Below are positions 1 through 7,361 of a stretch of 14,211 nt of DNA, piece by piece. The notes under the pieces are model-generated. The model ran no database searches. It was given only the letters and a program-made list of their open reading frames with translations, and was not told the origin of the DNA. Origin of the DNA: CAZFQG01 sp964520785 (GTDB taxonomy: Bacteria > Planctomycetota > Planctomycetia > Pirellulales > Thermoguttaceae). A program made the position numbers and the translations under genes. Location: contig CAZFQG010000170.1 of assembly GCA_964520785.1 (NCBI GenBank), forward strand, positions 1-14,211, given 5' to 3'. Numbering within the stretch: position 1 is the stretch's first letter; every line of letters starts with the position of its first letter.

Positions 1-35
1 TCTTTTTCTCCGAATGCCAGTAGAAGAGGAGTTTC

Positions 36-437
36 GTGGAGTTAGCGGAAAAACGCCTGCCCGATCCGGAAACGAGCCCGGCCCTCACTCGCGCGATGAT
101 CGCCGCGAAGACCGCGGGCGAGAACCGGGCGCAGGATATCGTCATTCTCGATCTCCGCGAGCTGACGTGTCAATTCGACTATTTCGTCATTTGCAGCGGA
201 ACCAGCCGCAGGCAGTTGCACGCGATCAGCGAAGAGATCGACCATGCGCTCGAAGAAGGAATGGGTGACAAACGCCGCGGGATCGAGGGATATCAGGAGA
301 GCCTGTGGATCGTGTTGGACTATGGCGACGTCGTTATCCATATCTTCGAGCCGAACACCCGGGAGTACTACTCGCTGGAAAGCCTTTGGTCTCAGGCGAA
401 ACGGGTGCCGTTCGAGTCGCCACGGCCTTACGAATAG
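36..437 (+). CDS. rsfS: Ribosomal silencing factor RsfS (Iojap family)
   Basis: A 133-residue protein of the RsfS/Iojap/DUF143 family. Members bind ribosomal protein uL14 on the large subunit and block joining of the subunits when nutrients are low. The family core is complete: DIVILDLREL at 34-43, FDYFVICSGTSRRQLHAI at about 47-64 and DYGDVVIHIFEPNTREYY at 95-112, followed by LESLW, the usual C-terminal signature. Length is normal for the family. The start is GTG at 36, preceded by the purine-rich AGAAGAGGA at 22-30, a good ribosome binding site; no later ATG keeps the whole fold. The stop codon is directly followed by the ATG of the methyltransferase gene, so the two are probably translated together. 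In many bacteria rsfS lies next to nadD, but the sequence upstream is outside the window. Identification is secure. Confidence 0.95.
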   Translation: MELAEKRLPDPETSPALTRAMIAAKTAGENRAQDIVILDLRELTCQFDYFVICSGTSRRQLHAISEEIDHALEEGMGDKRRGIEGYQESLWIVLDYGDVVIHIFEPNTREYYSLESLWSQAKRVPFESPRPYE

Positions 438-1217
438 ATGGAAGTCATTCACGGAAGTATTTACGACTTCCCGAAGTACTACGACGTGCTGTTCGGGTCG
501 GACTGGAAGGCGGAGTACGATTTCCTTTTGGGGTGTTTCGAAAAGCACGGCCGGGCGGATACGCGGCGGCTATTCGAGCCGGCGTGCGGCACGGGGCGAC
601 TGCTGGTGAAATTTGCCAAGGCGGGGTACGACGTCGCGGGGCTGGATTTGAATGAGAAGGCGGTCGAATACTGCAACGCGCGGCTGGCGCGGCACGGCCT
701 GGTCCCGGCGGCCTTCGTGGCGGACATGGCCGATTTCCGCTTGAGGCGGAAGGTCGACGCCGCGTTCAACACGATCAACAGCTTCCGCCACCTGCAAAGC
801 GAAGAGGAGGCCCGGCGTCATTTGCGCTGCGTGGCCGCGGCGGTGCGCAAGGGGGGGATTTACGTACTGGGATTCCATTTAACGCCCACTTCGGCCCCGA
901 CGTGCGACGAGGAATCGTGGGCGGCAAGGAAGGGAGACTTGGGTGTCACGTCGCGGATGTGGACGATCGAGCGGAATCTCCGCGCGCGGCGCGAATGGGT
1001 GGGAATGACGTTCGACGTCTATACCCCCACGCGGCAAATGCGGCTTTCCGACGAGATCGTCTTCCGCACGTACCGCGCCGCCCAGTTCGACGCGCTTCTG
1101 CGGAAAGTGCCGGAATGGGAACGCGCGGCGGTCTACGATTTCGCCTACGACCTCCGAAAAGAAATCCGCCTCGACGGCGCGACCGAGGACGTCGTATTCG
1201 TCTTGAAAAAGCGGTAA
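438..1217 (+). CDS. Class I SAM-dependent methyltransferase
   Basis: A 259-residue protein with a Rossmann-type methyltransferase core. The glycine-rich SAM loop is LFEPACGTGRLL (about 45-56), followed by the acidic end of strand 2 at Asp70 (VAGLDLNEKA). A further acidic motif is VADMADF at 94-100, and strand 4 is AAFNTINSFRHL at 108-119. SAM would be bound by the first half of the protein. The C-terminal half (WTIERNLRARREWVGMTFDVY, RLSDEIVFRTY) forms the mixed strands common in small-molecule methyltransferases of the Methyltransf_25/11 group. The ATG follows the rsfS stop with no gap and there is no strong Shine-Dalgarno sequence of its own, so expression probably depends on translational coupling. 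The substrate cannot be predicted; nothing in the protein indicates tRNA, rRNA or protein methylation. Confidence 0.85.
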   Translation: MEVIHGSIYDFPKYYDVLFGSDWKAEYDFLLGCFEKHGRADTRRLFEPACGTGRLLVKFAKAGYDVAGLDLNEKAVEYCNARLARHGLVPAAFVADMADFRLRRKVDAAFNTINSFRHLQSEEEARRHLRCVAAAVRKGGIYVLGFHLTPTSAPTCDEESWAARKGDLGVTSRMWTIERNLRARREWVGMTFDVYTPTRQMRLSDEIVFRTYRAAQFDALLRKVPEWERAAVYDFAYDLRKEIRLDGATEDVVFVLKKR

Positions 1218-1311
1218 CGCGCGATTATCATTGGGGGTCCGCGAGCGGGCATTTCGTGTTCTTCGGTCATCTACCAATTTCATAAACCGTAAACCGGAAG
1301 TCAAACGAACC

Positions 1312-2052
1312 ATGAACAACTACGTAAGCGGCAAGAGTATCGTCATCACCGGCGGGTCGTCGGGATTTGGACTGGAGGCGGCGCGAATTCTCCTGAAAAT
1401 GGGTGCCAACGTCACCATCACCGGCCGGAACCGGGACCGGCTCAACGCGGCCGAGGCCGACCTGGCCAGCGAAAACCTTTTGGCGGTGCAGGCGGACGCG
1501 TGCGAGTCGGACGACTGGCCGCGGCTGTTCGACGCGGTCAAAGAGCAATTCGGCACCGTCGACGTCCTCGTGAACAATCACGGCGCCGCGATCAAGATCG
1601 CCCCGGTCGAGGACCTGAGCGACCAAGAGATCGACGCGGTCCTCCAGCTCAACCTGGCATCGGTCATCAAGGGATCGAAACAGGCGATCAAGGTGATGAA
1701 GCCCAACGGCCGAGGGCACATCGTCAACGTCTCCAGCGGATGCGCGCGGCACGCATGGCCGACTTGGGGCGTCTACACCGCGGCGAAGGCCGGAATGGTC
1801 CTGTTCACGCGGTGCCTTCATCTGGAGATGGCCCAGTGGGGCGGCAAGGCGACGAGCTTCATCCCCGGCGCCGCCAAGACCAACTTCTGCGCCGCGGCCA
1901 ATATCGACGACTCCTGGCAGGACGGCTACCCCAGCGCCCACGACTTCGCCCGGACACTCGTCCATTGCATCGACGTCCCCGACAATACGGTAATCGAGGA
2001 AGTGAATCTCTGGGGAACGGAACAGATCCCCAAGATGGTCGTGCCTTACTGA
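1312..2052 (+). CDS. Short-chain dehydrogenase/reductase (classical SDR)
   Basis: A 246-residue classical SDR oxidoreductase. Residues 12-20 hold the nucleotide-binding TGGSSGFGL (TGxxxGxG). Arg39 in TITGRN after the second strand favours NADP(H) over NAD(H). NNHG at 88-91 replaces the usual NNAG, and Asn114 is in LNLAS. The catalytic set is Ser142, Tyr155 and Lys159 (YTAAK), followed by IPGAAKTNF in the PG-motif position. All catalytic residues are present, so it should be active; the substrate is unknown. The start is ATG 1312, giving the normal short N-terminus before the first strand. A GTG at 1231 is in frame but would add 27 residues unlike an SDR. GGAAG at 1295-1299 is a possible, rather distant ribosome binding site. 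The gene stands 94 bases after the methyltransferase gene; whether they share a transcript is not clear. Confidence 0.9.
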   Translation: MNNYVSGKSIVITGGSSGFGLEAARILLKMGANVTITGRNRDRLNAAEADLASENLLAVQADACESDDWPRLFDAVKEQFGTVDVLVNNHGAAIKIAPVEDLSDQEIDAVLQLNLASVIKGSKQAIKVMKPNGRGHIVNVSSGCARHAWPTWGVYTAAKAGMVLFTRCLHLEMAQWGGKATSFIPGAAKTNFCAAANIDDSWQDGYPSAHDFARTLVHCIDVPDNTVIEEVNLWGTEQIPKMVVPY

Positions 2053-2065
2053 TTATTCTGATTTC

Positions 2066-2088
2066 TCCGGCCGCGCGGACGCGCCGGA
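2066..2088. terminator. Hairpin after the SDR gene
   Basis: TCCGG-C-CGCG, a 4-base loop, then CGCG-CCGGA form a GC stem with one bulged C, 14 bases after the SDR stop. No T-run follows, so it is a plausible but not classical intrinsic terminator. It lies between two convergent genes. Confidence 0.45.
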
Positions 2089-2119
2089 ACCCCTCGGTGA
2101 GTTCCCTTGGATCGCCAGG

Positions 2120-2141
2120 CGCCGTTCTCCCCCAAACGGCG
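2120..2141. terminator. Hairpin at the 3' end of the minus-strand gene
   Basis: CGCCGTT (2120-2126) and AACGGCG (2135-2141) form a perfect 7-bp stem with an 8-base loop, 16 bases beyond the stop of the large minus-strand gene. It can serve that gene or act in both directions between convergent transcripts. There is no clear T-run on either side. Confidence 0.45.
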
Positions 2142-2157
2142 AAGCGGCCGCATAGCG

Positions 2158-4233
2158 CTACGAGGCGCCGGCCATCGTGAGTATGTGCGGCCGGGGAACG
2201 TTCGTCCGATCGATGACGTCGCGGATGGCCTGCGTCACCTCTTTCGGATTGCAGGTTTCCAGCCGCCGAAGTACCTTGCGCCACCGGTCAATGAAACTCC
2301 CCTCCTTTTGGCTCCGGCGGTGGTCGAATATCAAATGAAACGCGGTCGGGTTGCGGCGGTACTCCAACTGCAACTGGAGAAGCCGCTTCTGGAACGCCTC
2401 CAGGTACCGCTCGGCGAATTCCTTTCTGGCCATGACCGCTTCCAACCGGCGGATGACCGGGCGGGCGTAGGCCTCCGCGAATATCTCCAGCGGATACTCG
2501 TACCCCACGAAAGACCCGGTGTGGTCGGTCACGACGAGCTCTTGGGGAAACCCTGCCGAGTTCTCGATGATGATCTCGTCCCCGTCATCGAAAAGGATTC
2601 GCGGCGGGCCTTGGCTACGCTTGGCGCAGCGGCCGACGGTGATGTTCGAACCGGCGGCTTCTCCGAGCAATTCCGCGTACCGCGACGCGTACTCCGGGTC
2701 CTCGAATCGGGCATCCGGAATCTTGTCGGTCGCGATCCCGCGGACGTAGTCCCGCTTGAAGTAGGTCGCGGAGATGAGTTGCCCTTCATATACCCGGCAA
2801 TCCCCTTGATAAGGTTCTTTCACCGTATCGACCATTAAACGGGGGGGAAGACGTATTCCCAGTTGGCGGCATCCGAGCCACCGGTCCAAAATGTTTTCCG
2901 TGTACTGGTGCGATTCGACCACCGCTTCGTAGAAGCTCTTGCCCGCTTGAAGATGCTCTCGGACGCCCATTTTCTGCATCCGGATGATCTGGACCGATTC
3001 CCGGTCGTCCCCTTTCCGCTTGAACTCGACGAGATAGACTTCTCGCCGGTCTTTCGTATGAGAACTCTTGCGTTTCGAGAGCGACTCGACGACGCGTCCT
3101 ATATTTATGTATTCCAGCTCCCCGTACTCGCGCATGAAATTGATAATAAAATCGCGCGCCGGCGCGGCCGGTCGGCCCGGCCCGGCGCTCGAAGAGCCTC
3201 CGGCGCCATATCCGTTGACCGCCGTTTCGGAGTAATCCTCTTCCAGAGCCACGTCCGGAATCAGTTTGCCGTTCTCCATCCGTCCGCCCGGGAGCCATTC
3301 GATCCGAAGAAAGAACTCGGGGCTCAGCCCGAGCATGACCTCCTCCGACATGACGTTTTCCGAAATCCCGTCGTCGGGACGCAGGACCAGCGAATTGAAC
3401 ATCCGCAACCGCCACTCGTCGTTTTCGAGATCGTTCTTTCGGAGCCCCGGTGGGACGCTTTGAAGCATCTGCTCGACCAGGCCCGCGTGCATTCGGCGGA
3501 CTTCCTCGGACCCCTTGCCGAAGAAATCGGTCGCGACAAACTTCATCTTGAACGATTCCGGTCCGAGGAAAAACTCCACCTCCGGATAACCGTGGATATT
3601 CTTGGAGTTCGCGTGCTTCTGAATCTCCGACAGATGGGCCAGCATCGCCGCGTCGTCCAGCCTCGCCAGCGAGGCGAGTTCCTCGACCGTCAAATAGCGG
3701 GTTCCGGTCGTGGGGTTGTAATAGTAAATCTCCTCCCCTCCGATTCCGATCCGCAGTGAGGCGATCCGTGCCTTCATCTCGTCACTCGTTCGCGGCATCG
3801 GCGCCATCCGCCAGCACTCACCCCGTCGTTTGACCGCCTCGCGAACCCGCTTGTTGAAAAGATTGAGAAAACGGATGTCGCGTTTTCTCCAAGCCCTCTG
3901 CAGCAATTCGTCGGCGCGCAACGCCATGTCCATCCGTTCCGGATTCGAACGGATAAAGACGTTTTCCCCCTCCAAAATCAGATCGACCGCGCGGTGCCAA
4001 AGCTGCCGTTCCTCGTCGGGACTCAAGGGGGGAAGACTCCTCTTCCCACGTTCCCGATTCAACTCCTCCAGGAACACCATCCGCTGCATCGCGTGGATTC
4101 CCGGAACGGTGACGATCGCCTCCTCCAACGGAAAGCACGTCGCGATATGCACCGGACAACGCGCCTCCCCGTCCCCCTGCCGTGGGTCCGGGCCTATAAA
4201 CCGGATGTTCTTTTCGCAATCCCTCTTACTCAC
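2158..4233 (-). CDS. Large unrecognised protein (~691 aa)
   Basis: I do not recognise this protein. It is a long soluble reading frame rich in charged residues, with no signal peptide or membrane segment. In the numbering from GTG 4233, residues 1-35 contain Cys6, Cys26, His29 and Cys33. Residues 70-200 are mostly helical and basic (LNLFNKRVREAVKRRGECWRM). GGEEIYYYNPTTGTRYLT is at about 165-182. A Gly/Ser/Ala/Pro linker at about 340-360 splits the protein. The C-terminal part has strand-like blocks VYLVEFKRKGDD (about 399-410), VQIIRMQK, YFKRDYVRGIATDKIP (about 491-506), RILFDDGDEIIIEN (about 545-558) and LVVTDHTGSF (about 566-575). This order resembles a very divergent kinase-like fold, but I can name no family. 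The frame is open to 4563, but the part upstream of 4233 includes the intergenic palindrome and reads as noncoding. The start is uncertain: GTG 4233 is my choice, a TTG about 18 bases upstream or a downstream ATG are alternatives. It faces the SDR gene and is divergent from the PEP-CTERM gene. Confidence 0.7.
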   Translation of the reverse strand: MSKRDCEKNIRFIGPDPRQGDGEARCPVHIATCFPLEEAIVTVPGIHAMQRMVFLEELNRERGKRSLPPLSPDEERQLWHRAVDLILEGENVFIRSNPERMDMALRADELLQRAWRKRDIRFLNLFNKRVREAVKRRGECWRMAPMPRTSDEMKARIASLRIGIGGEEIYYYNPTTGTRYLTVEELASLARLDDAAMLAHLSEIQKHANSKNIHGYPEVEFFLGPESFKMKFVATDFFGKGSEEVRRMHAGLVEQMLQSVPPGLRKNDLENDEWRLRMFNSLVLRPDDGISENVMSEEVMLGLSPEFFLRIEWLPGGRMENGKLIPDVALEEDYSETAVNGYGAGGSSSAGPGRPAAPARDFIINFMREYGELEYINIGRVVESLSKRKSSHTKDRREVYLVEFKRKGDDRESVQIIRMQKMGVREHLQAGKSFYEAVVESHQYTENILDRWLGCRQLGIRLPPRLMVDTVKEPYQGDCRVYEGQLISATYFKRDYVRGIATDKIPDARFEDPEYASRYAELLGEAAGSNITVGRCAKRSQGPPRILFDDGDEIIIENSAGFPQELVVTDHTGSFVGYEYPLEIFAEAYARPVIRRLEAVMARKEFAERYLEAFQKRLLQLQLEYRRNPTAFHLIFDHRRSQKEGSFIDRWRKVLRRLETCNPKEVTQAIRDVIDRTNVPRPHILTMAGAS

Positions 4234-4496
4234 TCTGGCACACTCACTCAAGAGACTTATTTCCCCTAGTATCCATAATGACCAAGAACCCGCCATTCCG
4301 CAAGCGCCCCCGGAGGACTTTGCCAAAAATCCTCGACGTCGGTCCCACTCCGCGGCTGTTGGAGGCCGAACGAACGGCAAAGTTTCCTTTCCGCCGCTGC
4401 CCGCCGGCCTCTTGAGAGCCCCAAACTCGCCGATAATTCCTTCGGAACGCCCCCAAAACTCCGTGCGGCATCTGGGCCGTAGGGACTTATGGCACA

Positions 4497-4530
4497 ATGC
4501 ATAACCACCCCTCGATGGGGGGTTATGCAT
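4497..4530. repeat. 34-bp imperfect palindrome
   Basis: ATGCATAACC (4497-4506) and GGTTATGCAT (4521-4530) are perfect 10-base inverted arms. Between them ACCCC, TCGA and TGGGG continue the symmetry, with mismatches only at the first and fifth inner positions. The centre TCGA is itself symmetric. It may be a binding site for a dimeric regulator shared by the divergent genes, or a stable hairpin in a leader RNA. There is no T-run, so a simple terminator is less likely. Confidence 0.8.
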
Positions 4531-4640
4531 AGCACTGGAAATGAGTGGGCGTATCGGAAGCAACGTAGCTTGGTCCCCCTTGCTCTCGAGGCAGGATTCT
4601 TCTAAAGAGAGTGAAAATAGTGGTTATGAAGGGTTTACAT

Positions 4641-4671
4641 TTGAAACGGTGAACGCTAGGATTAGTATACC
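4641..4671 (+). promoter_or_regulatory. Weak sigma70-like promoter candidate for the PEP-CTERM gene
   Basis: TTGAAA (4641-4646) and TATACC (4666-4671) resemble -35 and -10 boxes but are 19 bases apart, longer than ideal. They lie about 170 bases upstream of the PEP-CTERM start in AT-richer DNA. This is a candidate only. Confidence 0.25.
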
Positions 4672-4842
4672 AGCCTTCTCGATCGACATAATCCATCGCG
4701 TCGGTTTGAAGGTAATTGTTCCGTTTCTTCTCTGGATTCGTTCGGGTTCTTTCCCGGCGAGGGTTGGAAGAAGCCCGATGGAGTTCGGATGAAGAGAACT
4801 CGTGTTCTTTCTAGTTTCCGTGTCTTGAGAGGAGTGAATGAG

Positions 4843-6987
4843 ATGAAACGATTTGTGTGGTGTATTGGAATGGCCGCGGCGGTGCTCGTGGCCGCGGGGA
4901 TCGCCGGCGCCGCCGACGTTACCTGGGACGGTGGTGACGGCAATTGGACGACCAGTCCCAAGTGGAACGGCGGACAGACCGCGAGCACGGTGTTCGGCCG
5001 AAACAACGGCGTTCGAAATCTGAGCGACGTGTACATCGATTCGGGTACGGTAACGTACGACCCGAGCAGTTATGGCGACTTTCATTACAGGGGGGGAGGT
5101 ACGCTAAACTTGTCCGGCGGCGCGATGCTGCAGATGGACTCCGACTCGGGAGCCCCCGACGGCTATTGGACGGAGTTCGACGGCGACGCGCTGAACATTG
5201 ACGATGGCGCGACGTTCCGGCGCGGTTTCGTAGCCGGCGGGACGTCCGGCGGCCCCATTATTTTCGGGTCGTGGGGAGACTATGAAGGCCAGAAAATCGC
5301 GGTGAATATCACCGGCGGCGGCAATCTCGTGAACGACGGCCAGGTCTGGTTCGGCTGCCCCGACGACAACAGTTCCGACATCCAGGTCACGATGACGATC
5401 AATGATGGAAGCGTAGATCTCACCGGCGGGAACCGTTATACCACCGACGGCGGAATGACCAATGACGACAAGTTGTACATCCTCCAGGACCTGGCCTTCT
5501 GCTACGGTCACGATGGGACGGCGCTGAAGAACGAAAAATACGCCGTCAACTTCAAGGGCCCCGGCACGTTTACCGTCGACAACGGTATCATCGCGCCCGT
5601 TCAAGACGCGTCCGGCTACTGGTTCGTGAACATCCTCGGAGGGAATTCCACCCAAGTACTCTCGTACCAGGAACTTTTCAACGCCGGCATCTTCCAGGCC
5701 CGCGGCGCGTACGATAATTCCGGGATATTCAATAAGTACTTCACGGTCAGCGGAACTCCCGGCTCGGCGAACTACACGCTCACGTCGACGGTGCCGACCG
5801 CGGATACCGCCCCCATCCTTTGGGACGGCGGAGACGGTGATTGGAATAGCGCCAATTGGAACGGCGGACAGACCGCGCAGCAGGTCCTCGGCCGGACCAA
5901 TGGCGTCGAGTTCGGCACGAGCGGCGAAACCGGGATCGACGTCTTCATTACGTCGGGTACGGTGACCTATGATCCGAACACCTACGGTGATTTCCGGTAT
6001 CGGAGGGCGGGTACGCTGAATTTGTCCGGCGGCGCTACGCTGCAAATGGACACGACCAACCCGGGTAGCCCCGACGGCTATTGGACCGAGTGGGACGGCG
6101 AGGAGCTGAACATCCGCGACGGCGCGACGTTCCGTCGAGGCGTCAGCGGCGGCGGAACGTCCGGCGGCCCCATGATGCTTGGATCGTGGAGGTCGTTCAC
6201 CGGTCAGAAGATGGCCGTCAATATCGCCGGCGGCGGTCGCTTCGAGAACGACGGCCAACTCTGGTTCGGCGCGCCCAGTGACAACGATCCCGGAATCGAG
6301 GTCACGGTGACAATCGACGGGGGGCATATAGATCTCACGGGCGGGGACCGTTATACCACCGATGGCGGTATGACCAATGACGACAAGCTGTACATCCTCC
6401 AGGATATGGCCTTCTGCTACGGATATGACGCGGACGCCGGTGCGCCCAACGGCGAAGTGTACGTCATCAACTTCATCGGCGGCGGCTCGATCACCGTCGA
6501 CAACGGCATCATCGCGCCGGTGATGGACGCAACCGGCTGGTGGACGAGCAGCCTCATCGGTGGCAGCGATCCTAACGCACTCCTCTCCTACGAAAACCTT
6601 TGGGACTTGGGCATCTTGCGGTCCAATGGCCTGAGCGGACTCGACGGTGAGACCTTTGCCGATTACTTCGCGGTGACTGGTCAGAAGAACATGGCCAACT
6701 ACACCTTGACATCGTTGCTCGCCGATGCCCTGCCGGGCGACCTCAACGGCGACGGTGCCGTCAACTCCGGCGACTTGGACATCGTCCGCGGTGCCTGGGG
6801 TCAATCGGTTACGCCCGGTTGCCTTCCCTGTGGCGACGCAAACGGCGACGGCGTCGTCAATTCGGGTGACCTGGACATCGTCCGCGCGAACTGGGGAATG
6901 ACGGCCGCGGCGGCTGCCGTTCCCGAGCCCGGTACATGGTTCCTGCTTCTGGCGGCAGGATTGGCCCTGGCCGTTCGTCGGCGTTAG
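4843..6987 (+). CDS. Secreted PEP-CTERM protein with duplicated beta module and dockerin-like domain
   Basis: A 714-residue exported protein. Residues 1-23 are a Sec signal peptide (MKRFVWC, hydrophobic core, AGA before ADVTW). Two homologous modules follow, starting at Trp28 and Trp327. Each has WDGGDG near its start, then LNLSGGA, and later TTDGGMTNDDKLYILQD and FTVDNG/ITVDNG-type strands. Their glycine/asparagine-rich pattern suggests a beta-helix or beta-sandwich. Residues 632-685 hold a dockerin-like pair of calcium loops: Asp633, Asn635, Asp637, Asp644 and Asp665, Asn667, Asp669, Asp676. The last 22 residues are VPEPG, a hydrophobic stretch and RRR, the PEP-CTERM tail recognised by exosortase. 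The protein is therefore probably anchored or released at the cell surface. ATG 4843 is chosen because AGAGGAG lies 9-10 bases upstream and the signal peptide starts there; the in-frame ATG at 4789 has no good site. The role is unknown, possibly surface or extracellular matrix. Confidence 0.85.
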   Translation: MKRFVWCIGMAAAVLVAAGIAGAADVTWDGGDGNWTTSPKWNGGQTASTVFGRNNGVRNLSDVYIDSGTVTYDPSSYGDFHYRGGGTLNLSGGAMLQMDSDSGAPDGYWTEFDGDALNIDDGATFRRGFVAGGTSGGPIIFGSWGDYEGQKIAVNITGGGNLVNDGQVWFGCPDDNSSDIQVTMTINDGSVDLTGGNRYTTDGGMTNDDKLYILQDLAFCYGHDGTALKNEKYAVNFKGPGTFTVDNGIIAPVQDASGYWFVNILGGNSTQVLSYQELFNAGIFQARGAYDNSGIFNKYFTVSGTPGSANYTLTSTVPTADTAPILWDGGDGDWNSANWNGGQTAQQVLGRTNGVEFGTSGETGIDVFITSGTVTYDPNTYGDFRYRRAGTLNLSGGATLQMDTTNPGSPDGYWTEWDGEELNIRDGATFRRGVSGGGTSGGPMMLGSWRSFTGQKMAVNIAGGGRFENDGQLWFGAPSDNDPGIEVTVTIDGGHIDLTGGDRYTTDGGMTNDDKLYILQDMAFCYGYDADAGAPNGEVYVINFIGGGSITVDNGIIAPVMDATGWWTSSLIGGSDPNALLSYENLWDLGILRSNGLSGLDGETFADYFAVTGQKNMANYTLTSLLADALPGDLNGDGAVNSGDLDIVRGAWGQSVTPGCLPCGDANGDGVVNSGDLDIVRANWGMTAAAAAVPEPGTWFLLLAAGLALAVRRR
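4924..6714 (+). repeat. Tandem duplication inside the PEP-CTERM gene
   Basis: Copy 1 runs from about 4924 to 5787 and copy 2 from about 5821 to 6714, in frame and on the same strand. Both begin TGGGACGG and end with codons for NYTLTS. Long stretches are nearly identical in DNA, for example TGGAACGGCGGACAGACCGC in each copy and the segment encoding RYTTDGGMTNDDKLYILQD. Other parts have diverged at the protein level, so the duplication is not brand new. Confidence 0.85.
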
Positions 6988-7000
6988 TTAAAAACGATTG

Positions 7001-7055
7001 GGGGGTAGGGAGACGTCTTCGGAGGGGTCGCCCCTTCGAAACGTCTCCCCACCCC
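7001..7055 (+). terminator. Long hairpin after the PEP-CTERM gene
   Basis: The left arm GGGGTAGGGAGACGT (7002-7016) pairs with ACGTCTCCCCACCCC (7041-7055), with one G-U or A-C type defect. An inner stem AGGGG/CCCCTT lies around the TCG loop at 7028-7030. It starts 13 bases after the stop codon. The stem is unusually long (about 25 bases per arm) and is not followed at once by a T-run; CTTTTTG comes about 25 bases later. It is most likely a terminator or an mRNA-protecting 3' structure. Confidence 0.7.
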
Positions 7056-7361
7056 GGTTGTATGTCCCTTCGCTGTCCCTTTTTGTTCGTCGGTTCAGTC
7101 CGCTGCCAGGTGGGGCGCCTCAATTCTTCGGAAACGTCAATCGAATCGCAGACTCCGGCGTCGGCATCATCGAAAAACCACGAACGCCCGAGCTTGTTCT
7201 TCACATCCGCCTCGGCGGCCGCCACTTCCTCCGAATCAGACTCTCTTGGATTGTCGCGAGTCTTCGCGCGGATGCCATTTGTCAGTGTCGCTACGCGATC
7301 CGAGTCGCTTTCGTCCAATCCCGAACCGAACCCGTTTTTCAGGTATTCCTCGCCATAATAA
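7056..7361 (-). other. Gap with an uncertain minus-strand reading frame
   Basis: No secure gene. One minus-strand frame is open from an ATG at 7369 down past the hairpin into the PEP-CTERM gene. Its first ~85 residues (YYGEEYLKNGFGSGLDESDS at the start, FFDDADAGVCDSIDVSEE near 7150) have protein-like composition, while the rest is the complement of the hairpin and of PEP-CTERM coding DNA. No ribosome binding site is visible. It directly follows the RHS fragment, so it may be the decayed C-terminal part of that gene or simply noncoding sequence. Confidence 0.25.

Larger units (their letters stand above)
4234..4842. other. Divergent intergenic region
   Basis: About 600 bases separate the divergently transcribed unknown protein and PEP-CTERM genes. 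No convincing gene is seen: the open frames here have no family resemblance and cross the palindrome. The region is visibly richer in A and T from about 4540 to 4700 than its neighbours, as expected for promoters. It contains the palindrome at 4497-4530 and a weak plus-strand promoter candidate at 4641-4671. Confidence 0.6.

Noticed and set aside
1231..1311. Upstream GTG start for the SDR gene
   Set aside because: It adds 27 residues with no SDR resemblance; ATG 1312 gives the standard N-terminus.
2107..3759. Plus-strand open frames of 243 and 298 residues opposite the large minus-strand protein
   Set aside because: Shorter, with no domain or good start, and explained as shadows of the 691-residue frame.
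4490..4506. Sigma54-type -24/-12 promoter at TGGCAC before the palindrome
   Set aside because: TGGCAC fits the -24 element, but the sequence at the -12 spacing is ATAAC, not TTGC.
4234..4563. N-terminal extension of the large minus-strand protein up to 4563
   Set aside because: The extra 110 residues include the translated palindrome, have no protein-like pattern and lack a good ribosome binding site at the first ATG.
5104..6804. 566-residue open frame antisense to the PEP-CTERM gene
   Set aside because: It is the complement of a GC-rich repetitive coding region. The plus strand has a signal peptide, dockerin loops and a sorting tail; the antisense frame has no recognisable domain.
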